NCBI GenBank assembly: GCA_004009845.1
Contig: RMBW01000101.1
Span: 1-64,000 of the forward strand
DNA from: Davidsoniella eucalypti
Taxonomy: Eukaryota; Ascomycota; Sordariomycetes; Microascales; Ceratocystidaceae
DNA: 64,000 nt
Direction of reading: 5' to 3'
Part shown: one piece after another, positions 10,992-24,014 of the stretch
How the letters are laid out: every line of letters starts with the position of its first letter
Position numbering within the stretch: the stretch's first letter is position 1
Position numbers and translations under genes: made by a program
The notes under the pieces: generated by a model
The model's database searches: none
What the model was told of the DNA's origin: nothing
Seen by the model: only the letters and a program-made list of their open reading frames with translations

Positions 10992-12888
10992 ATGTCTCTT
11001 TACCACGAGGCTGCCGATGTCCTGAGCACGTTGGACACTGCCGCCGGCAGTTTAAAGAACCGCGTCTTCCGGCGCAAAGACTTGAAGTCGCCGCCAGCCC
11101 AAGTCTATGCGCTGGCTATCGAGTCGTGCAAATGGAGCTGTGTACTCAAGGAAGTCATAGATGCCACTGACCTGCTCAAGTCAGAACGCAAGGTAGGCCG
11201 GCAAGAACGAGCCGCAACTCTATATCTCCTTTGTTCTAACCCTATCTTTGCAGATTTCCCCTACGCTTGCGCTGCTTCTCGTCCACGACTTGCTGGTAGC
11301 CAAGGGCGGCATCTCACTGCCGGCAAACCATGGCTTGCGCACTAGCGTTGAGCGCCATCGTGGCCGTCTCACTTCTGAGTTGACTCGTGCGCGGTTACGG
11401 CGTCGGCTGGTCACGCTAGACGATCTGCGCCAGTTCGTGGAGCTGGAGAGCAAGTCTGAGGATGCCGGTTATCCTCGCTGGATCCGCGTCAACACTATCC
11501 TCAGTGACGTCTCTACTGAACTGTCTACGACGTTTGCCAAGTTCCGCCACGTGACGTCCGTCGAGGAGGTTATGGCTGCTGCGCCTGGTACTGCTGTCTA
11601 CGTCGATGCTCACGTGCCGCATCTTCTAGCCGCGTCGCCTGGAACAGATCTCACCCGCTCTCAGGCCTATCGCACGGGCCGCATCATCTTCCAGGATAAG
11701 GCCTCGTGCTTCCCGGCGTATCTGCTAGACGCCCGGCCCGAAGACGGCGATGTTGTCGATGGGTGTGCGGCGCCAGGCAACAAGACATCACATGCTGCAG
11801 CCATCATGTTAGAGCGCCAGGCCGAAGCTGAAGTGGCGGCGGCCGAGGGCGGCCCGAGCCTACGCAAATCTACAGTGTATGCCTACGAGAAAAGCCGGCC
11901 GCGGTCAGAGGTCCTGACTAAAATGGTCGGCGTGGCCGGTGCCAAAGACGTGGTCAGGATTGCCTTCGGCCAGGACTTCCTTCGCACTAAGCCTGAATCC
12001 ATGGGCCATGTCGGGGCTTTGTTACTCGATCCAAGTTGCTCGGGAAGCGGTATTGTCGGCCGTGATTCAAACCCGACACTCTGTCTGCCGACATCCGTCG
12101 AGAAGGCCAAGCCATCAACAGCTATCAAAGACGCCAAGTCCAAAGGCTCAGCCAAAGACAAGAAACGCAAACGCTCTACCTCCGATAACGAACCTCCGAC
12201 AGCAACTGCCGACGGCGGCGAGCCAGCGCCAGAGCGTGTGCTCCTCGACGACGACGGTAACCCGATCTTCACGGCTACCTCGGAGCAAGAACTTGACGCA
12301 CGTCTACGGGCGCTTGCAGGTTTCCAGCTCAAGATCATGCTACACGCCCTTATGTTCCCGGCCGCGCGACGCGTGACCTACTCGACCTGCTCGATCCACG
12401 CTGAGGAAAACGAACAGGTCGTTCTCGCCATACTAGCGTCCGACGAGGCTCGGCGCGGTGGCTGGCGCATTCTTCGGCGTGAAGAGCAGGTAAGTGGTAT
12501 GCAGAAGTGGCCGGTACGTGGCGATGTCACTGCGACGGGCGGAAACGAAGAAGTTGCGCAGGCATGCATACGGACTTATAAGGGCGACGGGCGGGGTGTC
12601 ATGGGGTTCTTTGTAGCGGGTTTCATACGCGATGAGATCCCAGATGCCGCAGATACGGAGGGCCCCATCGAAGAACCGTTCGTGAGAGACGAGGACGGAT
12701 TAGTCATCAGGGAAGCTGGCACGGGAATGCCACTAGACAAGAAAACGGGCAAGTTCATCAGACTCCAGGAGAGTGAACAGGCGGAAGAAGCTATTGCCGC
12801 GGAGGACAGTGACAGTAGCAGTGATAGCAGTGACGGATCTGAGGGTTCGGGCAGTGGCAGTGACAGCTGGGGCGGCTTCGATGACTAG
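10992..12888 (+). CDS. rcm1: 25S rRNA cytosine-C5 methyltransferase, Rcm1/NSUN5 type
   Basis: A SAM-dependent RNA m5C methyltransferase of the Nop2/Sun family. The yeast orthologue Rcm1 methylates a cytosine of 25S rRNA in the nucleolus. Exons are 10992-11192 and 11254-12888 (intron GTAGGC...CAG), giving 611 residues. Visible motifs are the SAM-binding CAAPGNKTSH (Cys at about 238), PSCSGSGI (Cys about 329) and TYSTCSIHAEENE (nucleophile Cys about 446). A Lys/Ser-rich insertion with a KKRKRS stretch follows the PSCSG motif and could act as a nuclear or nucleolar signal. The last 40 residues are an acidic Ser/Asp run. The N-terminal MSLYHEAADVL resembles NSUN5-group proteins. Confidence 0.92.
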
Positions 12889-13937
12889 ATCCACCGATGT
12901 ACATCTCCACCTCTACAAGCCAGGCTTGATAAAACAAATACAAGGTACCCCTCGCATCAGTCCTCTAGTGGCTCTCGAGTAACCAGGCTTCTACTATCGT
13001 ATCTTTCCTTCTCTCTTCTATTCTCGCCACTTCTACTCAGGCACTTTTATGCTATTGGGCCGGAACTGGCCTTCGGAAGGCCTGGAACTGCATGTATATC
13101 TGCATATCACGATATAAAAGTGCAATCAAGGGCCGTATCCGCTCCAATGCCAGTAGCACAGTATGGTACAACTTCTGCTACGCCCTGTGATAACCAGTTC
13201 TTTGATACAAATCCACGGCACAAAATATACCTAAATGCCGCTAATTGTCGAAGACGGTCCTTTGTCAGCACCATCCTCGATATCTCTCTTTTTTTTCTAG
13301 TATTTTCCTATGTCCCGTGCTTATCTACCGCCAGGCAGTGCTTCACCAATCCATTACCCAACAAGCCTAAACTCCGGCTTACATCTGCCGTATTCCCGTG
13401 TAAGCTCTGCTAGCGGCTGAAGTCAAGGTTGCATCGCTACGACGTTTTCCGCTAAAATATACCTGTAAAGGGCAGCAAAAAGATATATGTACGGTATGTT
13501 AGTTACAAAACCAGACATTGAAGGTTGGTAAGCTTGTTTGACTCGTCATTCTTTCGTCCGGCGAAGTGAAATTTACGGAACAGGTGACTTGTTGTAAGTA
13601 CATATGTACATCTATATCTATATGTAGTTATAACTATGGTTGTAGTAGTATCTGTGCATTACATATATCTCTGTGTCAATATACATGTATCCTCAACTTC
13701 ACTCACTCTTTATGAAGAGGTTGTATCACACGCCCACACCGCCCACTAAGATTCTCAAGTATTTTGTCATTTCTGGTAAAGCTGTCATATGGTCCTTTTG
13801 TTGATTGCTCTTTTCCCCCCTCATACATAAAAATCTTCGGAAATACGCTCCAGTCCTGATCATATAAAAATGGCATGAACAATCTGGATTTACTAGAAAG
13901 AGCTAGCAAAATAAAATAGAAATCTGGTACGTACCGA
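12889..13937. other. Intergenic, no gene seen
   Basis: AT-rich spacer downstream of the methyltransferase gene. There are short frames only, with no recognised domain. Confidence 0.55.
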
Positions 13938-14430
13938 TATAAACGATAACGGTAACAATAGGGAGCTTTTAATTTACAAGCCGTTCTTCTTATTCTATAG
14001 ACTATAGCAGATGTTCAAAAAGGATACTTAGGACTTCAAAGTACAATGTACTCCATACTAAGGCTGCCAGCTGGCAAAGTGCTATCAAATTGCTCCTATG
14101 AAAAGTTCACTCCATCACCACCATTTGACAAAAATAAAGATCTATATATACATTCATAGTAACAATGTAAGAGCCACGGCCAAATATTGATACTTTGGTG
14201 AATCAAGGCACATTTATACAGTACATTTTTCAGTGTGCCTTTCAATCTTTTCGTTTTTATTGTGCTACATATTTTACAGTCTGACAGCACCTTGCCAGCT
14301 GGCAGCCTTAGTATGGAGTACATTGTATTTTGAGGTCCTAAGTATATTTTTTGAACGTCCCTGCTAGAGCCTGTAGAACGATGAAAAACGGCCTGTAAAA
14401 TGAAAGCTTCCTAACAATAATACCGTGTAT
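13938..14430. mobile_element. MITE-like foldback element with long inverted repeats
   Basis: Two arms of about 140 bases face each other (13938-14095 and 14270-14430). The best block is a perfect 35-base inverted repeat: 14043-14077 against 14292-14326. Outward, similarity continues through TACTTAGGAC, GTTCAAAAA, CTAGCAG-like and GCCGTT blocks, with most mismatches A/G or C/T. The spacer holds no coding sequence. Size, arms and lack of genes fit a miniature inverted-repeat DNA transposon or foldback element. The exact ends and target duplication could not be fixed. Confidence 0.7.
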
Positions 14431-14654
14431 AATAATATGTGTAAACTAATAGAACAAAAAAAAAAGACAGGTTTGGTCTGGAGCGGATTTCAAGACGCTC
14501 TTACTCCGGCCCTAGCAAGAATCCTGGCTTTTATTGGGCTGCTTTGTAAGCTGAATTCCGCATATCCTCGGCTCGGTCCCTTTAGCTTCCATTCTCTCAA
14601 GTAATAAACAAGGGTCTAGCTTGAAGTTCCTATGACTTTTGTCTAGAGAAAACC
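14431..14654. other. Spacer between foldback element and tail-2 fragment
   Basis: AT-rich sequence with no gene and no further repeat recognised. Confidence 0.5.
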
Positions 14655-14694
14655 CCACGTGATCCGCATAGAGACGTAAAACGATAAATAAATA
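14655..14694 (+). repeat. Isolated tail-2 (TAAA-type) retroelement end
   Basis: CACGTGATCCGCATAGAG followed by ACGTAAAACGATAAATAA matches the 3' end of the element at 54400-55277. No body of the element is recognisable upstream, so this is an extremely 5'-truncated insertion or a relic. Confidence 0.65.
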
Positions 14695-17600
14695 TGAGAG
14701 AAAACTTGATTACGCCGCTTTCCATATCTTGATACAACACGTACTATAAACGGTTATAAGTTCAAGTTTTAGCAAATCAGTGTTGTGCAAGTTTGGAATT
14801 TTCTACAGGGCCTATTCCATGCTTTCTTAGTATTTAGTGACTCTTAGTTTTTGGAACTTATTTTCTACTGTAGAAGTCTTTCTCATATCTTTGCTAACTT
14901 GACTTTTCAGATTTTTGAAGCAAAACAGAAAGAAAAGAAAACCAAACTATCACATTAGGGTTCTGACCCTACTTGGCAAAAAAGATACTTTTTCCTAATT
15001 GGGACAGCCCGGTTTTCGCTCTTAATACAAGCCACACACGTAGTAACTCGAATTACCCAATAAACAAAATCCTAGCCTTAAAAAAAAAAAGTCCGCCTGT
15101 CCTCCTAAGATGCTGCAGATTTTGTTAGGCACAAGAGAGGGGTTGTCCACGTTTGAAGTATCGGTGAGCCATGTCTCCGAACTAGTTAGATTGTACAATA
15201 TATCTATGTATAGCACATCATAAGGAACATCTTCGTAGCTCCATAACTCCATAAGATAAGAGGGTGGCTTAAATTGTAGGGTTAGGGTCATCGTATGGAT
15301 ATCCAAACTTCACGTAGGTATAAAGAGATAGGAGAACTCAAAGCTCTGACTCGTTTGGGCCTCAAGGCGACTTAAGATGACCCTGCCTGAGTATTAGTAT
15401 CACTGGAGAATAAACTCCTTGTCTGAGAGAAGGGAAGGGTAGAGAAAAGAGGCTCAACTCCATTGACGGTCGGATTTTCCATCTTCTTTTGGCAGCACGT
15501 GGACGGCCAGACATTTCTTAAAATGACGAAGGAAAGGGTGACTGACGGTGACCTTGGCTCGGCCAAGAGGTTTCAACCGTAAACCTACAGTATAAGAACT
15601 GTTTTAAGAGCCCTAAAAGCAGATAGCAGATATCAGAGCCAGTTTCCAAGTCTTACTAGAGAGACCGCCGGAAACAAGAAAAGAAAAAAAATAAAAGCCC
15701 CCAGAAATCTCAGGAGATAACTGCCGCAAGACTTTCTACTTTGAGGGGGGGTGTGCGGCTAGCCAAGTATGGCAAAGAAAATAGACTAATATACGGAAAG
15801 AAATGTCGGAAGTGGGCAAAGGAGACAAAAAAGCACCGCAATGACGACTATGATTGATTTGGAATGACAGATGTATATCCGCGCTGAAATTACTGGTACG
15901 TTCTTTGTCAGCATTCCTCTCTTTTCTTTTCTTTTTCCTTATTTCTTGACCTTCTTCTCTGAGCTTCTGTTTTGATCATCGCCAAACATGATATGTTGCC
16001 TGGTCCCTCTATTTTAACCCTAAAACAAAGCAGCCCACAGAACGCTTCTCGAAGCATCTGGAATTCAAGATGAAAGATTGTTGCTTGGTAAAGTGGAGGA
16101 CCGAGGCTGGATTACGAATACTAGAATAAAAAAATAATTAAAAAAAAAAGATAAACGACCCTAGAACGTTGCGTTGGCGTGCTCAGCTCAAGAGAAAAAA
16201 GAACCAATAAAAACTATCCATTATCCTGTTGCCATCTCGCTTGGAAATTGGCACAGTGAATGCCTTGATTTGTACTCTGTAGTTTTTCCGCTTGGAGAAT
16301 TTGCGCATGGTTGTCTTCTGTAATATATATAGATACCCACTAAATATTCTGTAACTATTCTTTTTTTCTGACTGCTTTGTCCGTTGGACTCGGAATTCAA
16401 GAGCGGAATTGGAACTTGACTAGTATTACTGTGGCTACATCCAACAACTAGGGTTACGCTAGAAGGGTTAGCTATGATATATGCACTATACATAAGCCCA
16501 TCCTAATCATACCATAAATGATTGCCAGAGACATCATTCGGCGACATATAAATAGGCGTGTTAGACTTGAATCAGAAGCTGGCAATGAATATATCAAGCA
16601 ACGTTGTAAGCTCTCTCTGTAAGCACAATATATACAGATACATTGCATGTCGTTATCTAAGCAAGCAACCAGGCGAGGCACTATCTCTGCATGAAAAAAG
16701 TGACGTTTACAAGCAATCAGTTGTCTAGCTTTGGTTCCAGCAAGCCTGGAATACGATCTGCATCAAGATGTCCGCACATGTACGCATCTTGTCCTATCTG
16801 TTAGTTAATCGCCGACCCAGCGGTGAGTAGAGCCAAATATTGGGCCGGGGCCTTTTATCAGTTCACAGTTGGAGATGGCGTAGATAGAGAGGTCACCGAC
16901 ACCGAAAATCGGCAAGATACACTTGGTATCTATCGTGTCTTTACAGAGAACCCGGACGGAAGCAAACTCAACAGCAAAGTCCGAAGAAGAAAAAAAGAAG
17001 AAAAGAGAGACGGCCCGTCATCGAAGCGGAGTTCAGTAGCTCGTCTTAGTCTCTGTAACAAGGTGTTCGTCTATCAAGCCCAAAAGGGCGTGGGCACTGC
17101 TGTAAATCTCAGAACCAAACAAACTTGCTATGTAACAAGGGCCTTTCCACGCCCTGAACCCAAACATAGCCCGGGAAGAGGGCCCGACCTGGTTCTTGTT
17201 ACTATGGCAGGCTTGGCATTTTGCGGTTCTTTCTTGTTCACAGAGATACATACAGATAGTGGCAATTCCATCTTCGGTTCCTTTTGTCTTCTAGGGGCGG
17301 TTTAGGAAGACGAGGCCCGGTCCACCTCTTGCAGGTGGGATCCTGTCTCGTTAATTTGGCTATATTTTATTTTATTTTCATTGGCCCTTGATCTTCTCAA
17401 GTCCGCTCCATTCGCAAAGTCCAACTCAGTAAACTAGCCGTACATGTAGCTCCCGTTTTGCCTGGTATATAACGTACAACGCCCCCTTGAGGCTATAGTT
17501 CGAGGGCCTTGTTCTTGGTCTTCTTCTTCGTGTTTCTCCATATCGTCTTCTGTCCCTTGGTCATCTACATTACTGAACACCTTGGTCGTCTTTATAACGA

Positions 17601-17775
17601 CTGAAGATCAAGTTCTTACTCTACCACACTACATATACTCCCTGGTCTTCTGCTTTTTTTCCTTTCTTTTTCCTCCTGGCACCTTCCCTAGCCCTTGCCA
17701 AGCTAGATCTCAATCGCCAAGAACTCCAGTTCTTGCTGTACCATATCCATATCTAATACATAGCAATTCCCCACA
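14695..17775. other. Long gene-free spacer
   Basis: There is no convincing gene in about 3 kb. A 160-codon frame at 16823-17305 starts at GTG and resembles no family I know. The pyrimidine-rich, TA-containing stretch at 17480-17770 is probably the promoter and leader of the MFS gene. Confidence 0.5.
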
Positions 17776-19529
17776 ATGGCGGACTCTTCTAGTTCCACCA
17801 TCAACGCCGGCGCCGAGCTCGACCTTGAGACTCAGGCTCCCCGCCAAAGATATTCGCACTGGCATGTTCTCCTGAAGCCTCATGGCGTGACTGACGCCGT
17901 CCTCAAGCATAGTTATCCTGGCGAAGGAACTCCCGAGGACCCTTATGTGGTTGACTGGCTCACCGTTGACCCTCACAACCCCATGCAGTTTTCCTTTGCC
18001 CGCAAGTGGCTCATTACCGGTCTGGCGGCCTTGGCTACTTTCGCCGTGGCCTTCGATTCTTCTGCCTACTCCGGCGGCATCTTACAAGTCATGGCCGACT
18101 TTGGCGTATCTGAGGAAGTGTCCATTCTGGTAAGCTTCTTTCCCCTCTCATAGCACCTTGGTAGCAGCTGGATCCTAACTCTCCTTTCTTAGGGCGTCTC
18201 TCTGTTCGTTCTTGGTTTCGCTATTGGCCCTCTAATCTGGGCCCCCCTCTCCGAGCTGTACGGCCGTCAGGTTGTCTTTGCCGGCACCTACATGGGCCTG
18301 ACCCTCTTCCTGGGCGCCAGCACCGCCTCCACAAACACGGCCACTCTTCTCGTCCTGCGTTGTCTGGCTGGCTGCTTCGGCGCTTCTACCTTGACGAACT
18401 CCGGTGGCGTCATTGCCGATCTGTTCAGCGCCAACGAGCGTGGCACTGCCGGTGCGCTGTTTGCGCTGGCTCCCTTCCTGGGGCCTTCTTTGGGTCCTAT
18501 CGCCGGTGGTTTCCTGGGCCAGTATGAGGGCTGGCGCTGGGTTGAGGGTCTGATGGCCATCTTCACCGGTGTTATCTGGCTCATCGTCGCCTTGATCGTT
18601 CCCGAAACCTATGCGCCTGTCTTGTTGCGCAAGCGCGCCGACAAGCTCTCTCAGATGACTGGCAAGGCATACATCTCCAAGATCGAAAAGATCCGCCCTC
18701 CCAAGTCTGTCGCCGAGGAGTTCAAGATTGCCCTCTCGCGCCCCTGGGTTCTCATGTTCCTCGAGCCCATCGTTACCTTGACCTCGGTGTACATTGCCAT
18801 TATCTACGGTACTCTGTACATGCTGTTCGGTGCCTTCCCCCTTGTCTTCCAGCAGCACAAGGGCTGGACGCAGGGTATCAGCAGTCTGGCCTTCGTTGGC
18901 GTCATGGTCGGTATGATCTCCGGCGCCGCTTACTGTGTGTACGACAACCGCCGCTACATGGCCGTCGTTAAGGCCAAGGGCATTGCGCGCCCCGAGGATC
19001 GTCTGCCCCCGGCTCTCGTTGGCTCTGTCATGATTCCCGTCGGTATGTTCTGGTTTGCCTGGACCAACTACAACTCCATCCACTGGATCGTACCCATCAT
19101 TGGCGGCGGCGTCTTTGCCTGCGGTCTTGTCCTGGTGTTCTTGGCTCTGCTCAACTACCTGATCGACTCTTATGTCATCTATGCCGCTTCTGTTCTTGCC
19201 GCCAACTCTGTGCTGCGTTCGCTTTTCGGCTGCGCTTTCCCTCTGTTCACGACCTGTAAGTATCTCTGTTCCAGTACCTCCCAACGAGACATCACAACTA
19301 ACAATCTATCTGTCCAGACATGTTCGAGGATCTTGGCATTCACTGGGCCTCGTCTGTCCCTGCCTTCCTGGCTCTGGCCTGCCTGCCGTGTCCCTTCTTG
19401 TTCTACAAGTACGGCGAGACCATCCGCCTCAGATGCAAGTATGCCTCCGAAGCCGCTACTGTCCTCAAGCGTATGACCATCCAGGGACCTCCTGATGCAT
19501 CCAATGATGAGAAGCCTACTTCCTCGTAA
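17776..19529 (+). CDS. MFS exporter, DHA1 drug:H+ antiporter type
   Basis: A plasma-membrane proton antiporter of 542 residues. Exons are 17776-18129, 18193-19255 and 19318-19529, with introns GTAAGC...TAG and GTAAGT...CAG. The hydrophilic N-terminus carries the TPEDPYVVDWL...DPHNPMQFS segment typical of Pezizomycotina members, followed by the first helix (WLITGLAALATFAVAF). GPLIWAPLSELYGRQ is the MFS loop 2-3 signature. The segment RCLAGCFGASTLTNSGGVIADLF fits helices 4-5, and twelve helices can be followed to the end (FEDLGIHWASSVPAFLALAC). Substrate cannot be told from sequence; related proteins export drugs, polyamines or toxins. No biosynthetic cluster lies beside it. Confidence 0.88.
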
Positions 19530-22178
19530 GCTATAAAAAATGGCTTTTAGTCTCTTCTCTTTGCTTCTGTCATATGGCAAAGAGAACCAACTGACCCATC
19601 TTGTCATTCTTCCACTTACTATAATTCTTTTGATACATGGTTTATTAGACTTGAGACGCACTAGGTTGCTTATAACTCGGCGGTGCCTGGCATCTCACTC
19701 ATTCCCCCATTATTTTGATTTTTTTCGAATGGGCACTTCGGTTTGGCGAAGCGGCGTTTGCATTGTATTGCTTCATTTTTGTATGGATATCTTTTTTTTT
19801 CTTTTCAGCTTTTCTTTTCTGGGCGTCATCTACTTATTCCCCGTCCTTTGTTTTACATACCTTTTTAGAGTGCATATGACGGCCATATCTTTATAGCAAG
19901 ATGGCTTGAGACGAATTTTCTTGCTTATGATCCGGAAGACATCGAAGAATATGACTTATCTTCGTTTCTCCCTGGTACGTTAAATAAAACTGCTATACTT
20001 CTAACAACTAAACCTCCCTCAACTCGATGTGATCTTGCAACTATAGTGTGAAAAAGGTATGCACAGACTGTAAGCACAGAAGAATACAGAAATAGATCTA
20101 GAGGCGGCATAAGAATATGTTGTAGAGGGATCAACTAGACCATGCCGCACAAATACCGACAAAGGCGGCCAGAACAAGCGGTGTATCGCCTGGACCGCTG
20201 GGCCTCCTTCGACGTCCAAAGACCGGTGTTCTATCGTGAGCAGTGGCTTTCTATAGGTCGTTATGTTGTCCCCATGTCAAATTGAGGAAACAAGACCGGG
20301 TGCATACTGAAGAAGAAGAGGAAGAAGACGAGCTGCAAAAGGATAAGCTTCAATAGAATTGGCCGCTGCAACGGCCCTTTGTCTTCACCGTACCGCCTAT
20401 ATCCTGAGGCGTCTGTTGTGGACTGGTGTCACCGGCATTAACACCGGGACAATGCCATGTCCCAAAAACAGTCCCGAATTGTGCTCTGCCTGTATGCGGT
20501 TGTGCGTAGTTGTCTATCACAGGAACTGTTGCTGTGTCACCTATGTCGTTTTGGGGCCTTGTTGCGGTCTCATAACGCCACATGGACGATCGGGGGTGCG
20601 CCGCAAAACAGGCGCCACAGTATCAAATCGAATCCAGCGTCTTTTTTTCTCACCCCTGTCGCCGGCGGACAGCGCACACAGTATGCACACGTGACTCCAG
20701 GTGGCCAATCATGACGCATGGCTGCAGCTGTCAGGATGCTCCTTTAAGCTCAAGCTCCTGATTCTAGAGTGTAGGATAGAGTCTAGAGGGGGGAAAATAG
20801 CAGAGCAGGAAAAAAAGCCAAGGAATAGCCAGTAATCCATCTCCAGGTGGCCATCTGGGTCGTCATCACCTTCCATCTACAGAAAAAGCTAGGTAAATAG
20901 AGTAATAACAGAAAATGTGTAGATACAGTATATGCCGAGCTAAATGGATGGACATTACGATATAGAAGCTGCCTTGTCTAGTATTTTGTAGTAATCAAGC
21001 GTTTTTTTGTATACATATTTTCGTGCTTGTTGCACACTCTTTAATTTTTGCCCTGCCCTTTATATTTCGTGCACCATCAGCCCTTCAATCTAGTTCTTCA
21101 TCAGCCAAACCTTTTCCATCAACTTATTGTCTCCAGCTGTCTAACGCCATCGTCTAATCGTAAGTGGTTCTTCTTATCCATTGTTACTATCCCTCTCTAT
21201 TGCTTCAGTTTCCGTACTATCGACGCGCAATCCATTGATCAGCCTAGCTAGCTCATCTTGTCCGAGCCCTACTCTCAGCCAGCCCACTCATATTCATCTG
21301 CTACTACTACTAGCCGCCTTATCATCCGTCCATTGCCCATCCTAACCATCATCATCCATTCCAGCATCCCATCCGTCTGGGTACGTTGTAGAGCATTGCA
21401 TATATTGCACTTACCGCATACATCATATCTATAGTCGTATACCACCAGTCTGGCTGCGCTGCCATTCTAGAAGGTCACCCTCCCCTCCCCGATCCTTAGG
21501 CCTACCAGGGTTCTGTCTGGGTTTTTTCTCTTCCTCTGTTGTTTATGCCATGTCTTTTTTGTCTTGTTTACTACCAAAAGCCTTTGCCTAGGGTTGTCTT
21601 ATAGCCCTTCTATGGCGGTAAAAAAGCCCGTTGTTTTGCCTACTAATTGCTGACATGCACTATTCATACATATAGGCATTCCCTCTACATCACCCCTCCA
21701 GAATCAACTCATCAGGCTTGCTCACACAACCTCAACCACCATCATTGCTTTGTCATAACTATATTGCCTGCCTAATTGTATTCCATTGGAGACCAGAACC
21801 AACCCGGAGCCATACTTCTCAACGCCCCTCAGTCGGTAGCACCACTATACACTACGCTAGTCCATACCAAACAAGCAGCGCTACTAGTTGCACTTTGTAT
21901 GTACTTCTATTCTTCTACGGCTCCACGAACAACCAAACGAACGAACCGGGAGCAGTCAAGACCCCGGCATTTATCTAATCCTGGATATTAACCCCAGCTT
22001 AGTTCTATCCTCGTTTTCTGGCGTCCACCAGTTGCTGCCTCTTTCTTACCCTTCCTCCATCTCCATCTTTCTTCCTTTGCTTTCTTCGTGACGAAGCAAT
22101 CACTTTACTACTTGCTGGACCGCTCACTCTGTTGAACCGAGACATTACTTCTCTATTCATCACCCAAAATCTGTCACA
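19530..22178. other. Intergenic, no gene seen
   Basis: About 2.6 kb without a supported gene. A GC-richer patch at 20380-20720 gives overlapping short frames in all phases but no domain. The 21050-22170 stretch is pyrimidine-rich and likely includes the Rad23 promoter and a leader. Confidence 0.5.
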
Positions 22179-24014
22179 ATGAAGATTACTTTCAAGGTGC
22201 GCTACTTCTTCCGCTTATAATCTTTTCAGATCGACTATAGTCCCCTGCTCTCAAGAGGCTTCTCTCTGTCATAGGCTTTCAGGTTTTTAAAGTATTGTTT
22301 TTGCTGACTGATTCATCTTTTTTTTTCTGCCTGCAGGATCTCAAGCAGCAAAAATTCGTGCTCGAGGTTGAGCCAACTATCTCGGTATGAATAACCTATA
22401 CTCAGCGAACCGTTTTATACATGGCGCACGATTACACCATTTTTATGGCCATCTCAGATATAGTAAAGAGACATTGTAGACTGACTATATCTCCAGGTTG
22501 CCGATCTCAAGCAGAAAATCACCAGCGAGAAGGGCTGGGACCCTAAGCACCAGAAGCTCATTTACTCAGGTAAGCAAGCTACCACCATCGCTACCACCCT
22601 AACTTGCCTCGATATGCCCATCGTATACGCGCCAAACTAAACCGAAGCTACCAATTGGGCCTCAATATGTCGGTGGCTTGCTAACTACTGGAATAGGCAA
22701 GATTCTCAAAGATGAAGAGAAGGTCGAGACTTACAACATCGAGGAGAAGGGTTTTGTGGTTTGCATGGTGAGCAAGGTTAGTACCAACCCTTCTCTATTT
22801 TATCTTGGGCGGCTGTCATTTTTTTCACGCTGTTATCGCTCTTATCCGACAATCTTTCCCCGCCGTCTTAACAACCCCTCCAAATCAACATCGCCAGAAT
22901 GGGAAACAGGGACAAACAAGCGCTCAATTGTGATTGCACATGTGATCCAACCCACGAAACTAACATGACTTAATCTATAGCCCAAGGAGCCCAAGCCCGC
23001 TCCCGCAGCTACTCCTGCTACCCCCGCTCCGGTCACAACCTCAACACCCGCCGCTCCTATCGCCCAGAGAAGTGCTGCTGCCGTTCCCGCAACACCCACT
23101 CCCCTCTCTAGAACAGCTGGTGCCGGTGGCAATGCCACAACTTTCAGCAATCCTTCCTCTATGGCCATGGGTGCCGCCAACCAGGAGGCCATCGCTGGTA
23201 TGGAGGCCATGGGCTTTGAGCGTAGCATGATCGAGTCCGCCATGCGGGCTGCTTTCAACAACCCCGATCGCGCTGTTGAATACCTGCTGACTGTATGATA
23301 TTGCCCGTTATGGCTTTGTAATGCCTTGAGTCTTACTAACTGAAACGTATAGGGAATTCCCGAAGCTGCTCAACGCCCGCCTGCTGCCGCTGGTGCTGCC
23401 GCACCTGCCACACCTGCCGAAGCTACCACCAACGCCCCGGCTGATACAGAGATGACTGACGATGACAATGTTAACTTGTTTGATCTAGCTGCTCAGGCTA
23501 GCCGTGGAGGTTCTGCAAATGCTCAAGATCCCGCTGCTGCTGCCGCTGCTGCTGCCGGTGGTGCTGGTGGCTTCGGTAACCTCGATTTCCTCCGCAACAA
23601 CACTCAGTTCCAGCAGCTACGTCAAGTAGTCCAACAGCAGCCCCAGATGCTTGAACAAATTCTCCAGACTCTCGGTGCTGGCAACCCGCAATTGGCTCAC
23701 CTGATTGCTAACAATCCGGAGCAATTCCTGAACCTCCTAGGTGAGGAGGTTGATGATGATGCACCTCTGCCGCCTGGCGCCCAGGCTATTCAAGTTACAC
23801 CCGAGGAGAGAGATGCTATTGAGAGAGTAAGCCTTACCAACTTTTTTTTTGTCTTCCAAGTGCAGTATATAGCTAACTTCTACAACAGCTCTGTCGGTTA
23901 GGATTTGACCTTAACCAGGCCATGACTGCGTATTTTGCATGCGATAAGAATGAGGAGCTGGCAGCCAACTTTCTCTTCGATCAGCCCGATGAGGAGGAGT
24001 CAGCGGACCAGTAA
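22179..24014 (+). CDS. rad23: Rad23 ubiquitin-receptor / nucleotide-excision-repair protein
   Basis: A shuttle that brings ubiquitinated proteins to the proteasome and stabilises Rad4/XPC in nucleotide excision repair. Seven exons were placed by GT-AG borders and domain continuity: 22179-22196, 22337-22384, 22497-22569, 22697-22776, 22981-23292, 23353-23826, 23889-24014 (376 residues). The first exon encodes only six residues (MKITFK). Residues 1-75 form the ubiquitin-like domain. UBA1 is at about 140-177 (MEAMGFERSMIESAMRAA), the STI1/XPC-binding domain follows (FLRNNTQFQQLRQVVQQQP), and UBA2 ends the protein (RLCRLGFDLNQAMTAYFAC). Pro/Ala/Thr-rich linkers separate the domains. The order is complete. 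Confidence 0.95.

Noticed and set aside
15277..15296. AGGGTTAGGG-like telomeric motif
   Set aside because: Less than two full units and inside ordinary spacer; similar single units occur by chance elsewhere.
16823..17305. 160-codon plus-strand frame
   Set aside because: Starts at GTG, has mixed composition, and no recognisable motif or leader.
18232..19284. 350-codon minus-strand frame
   Set aside because: Antisense of the MFS exporter exon; composition is the mirror of conserved membrane-protein codons.
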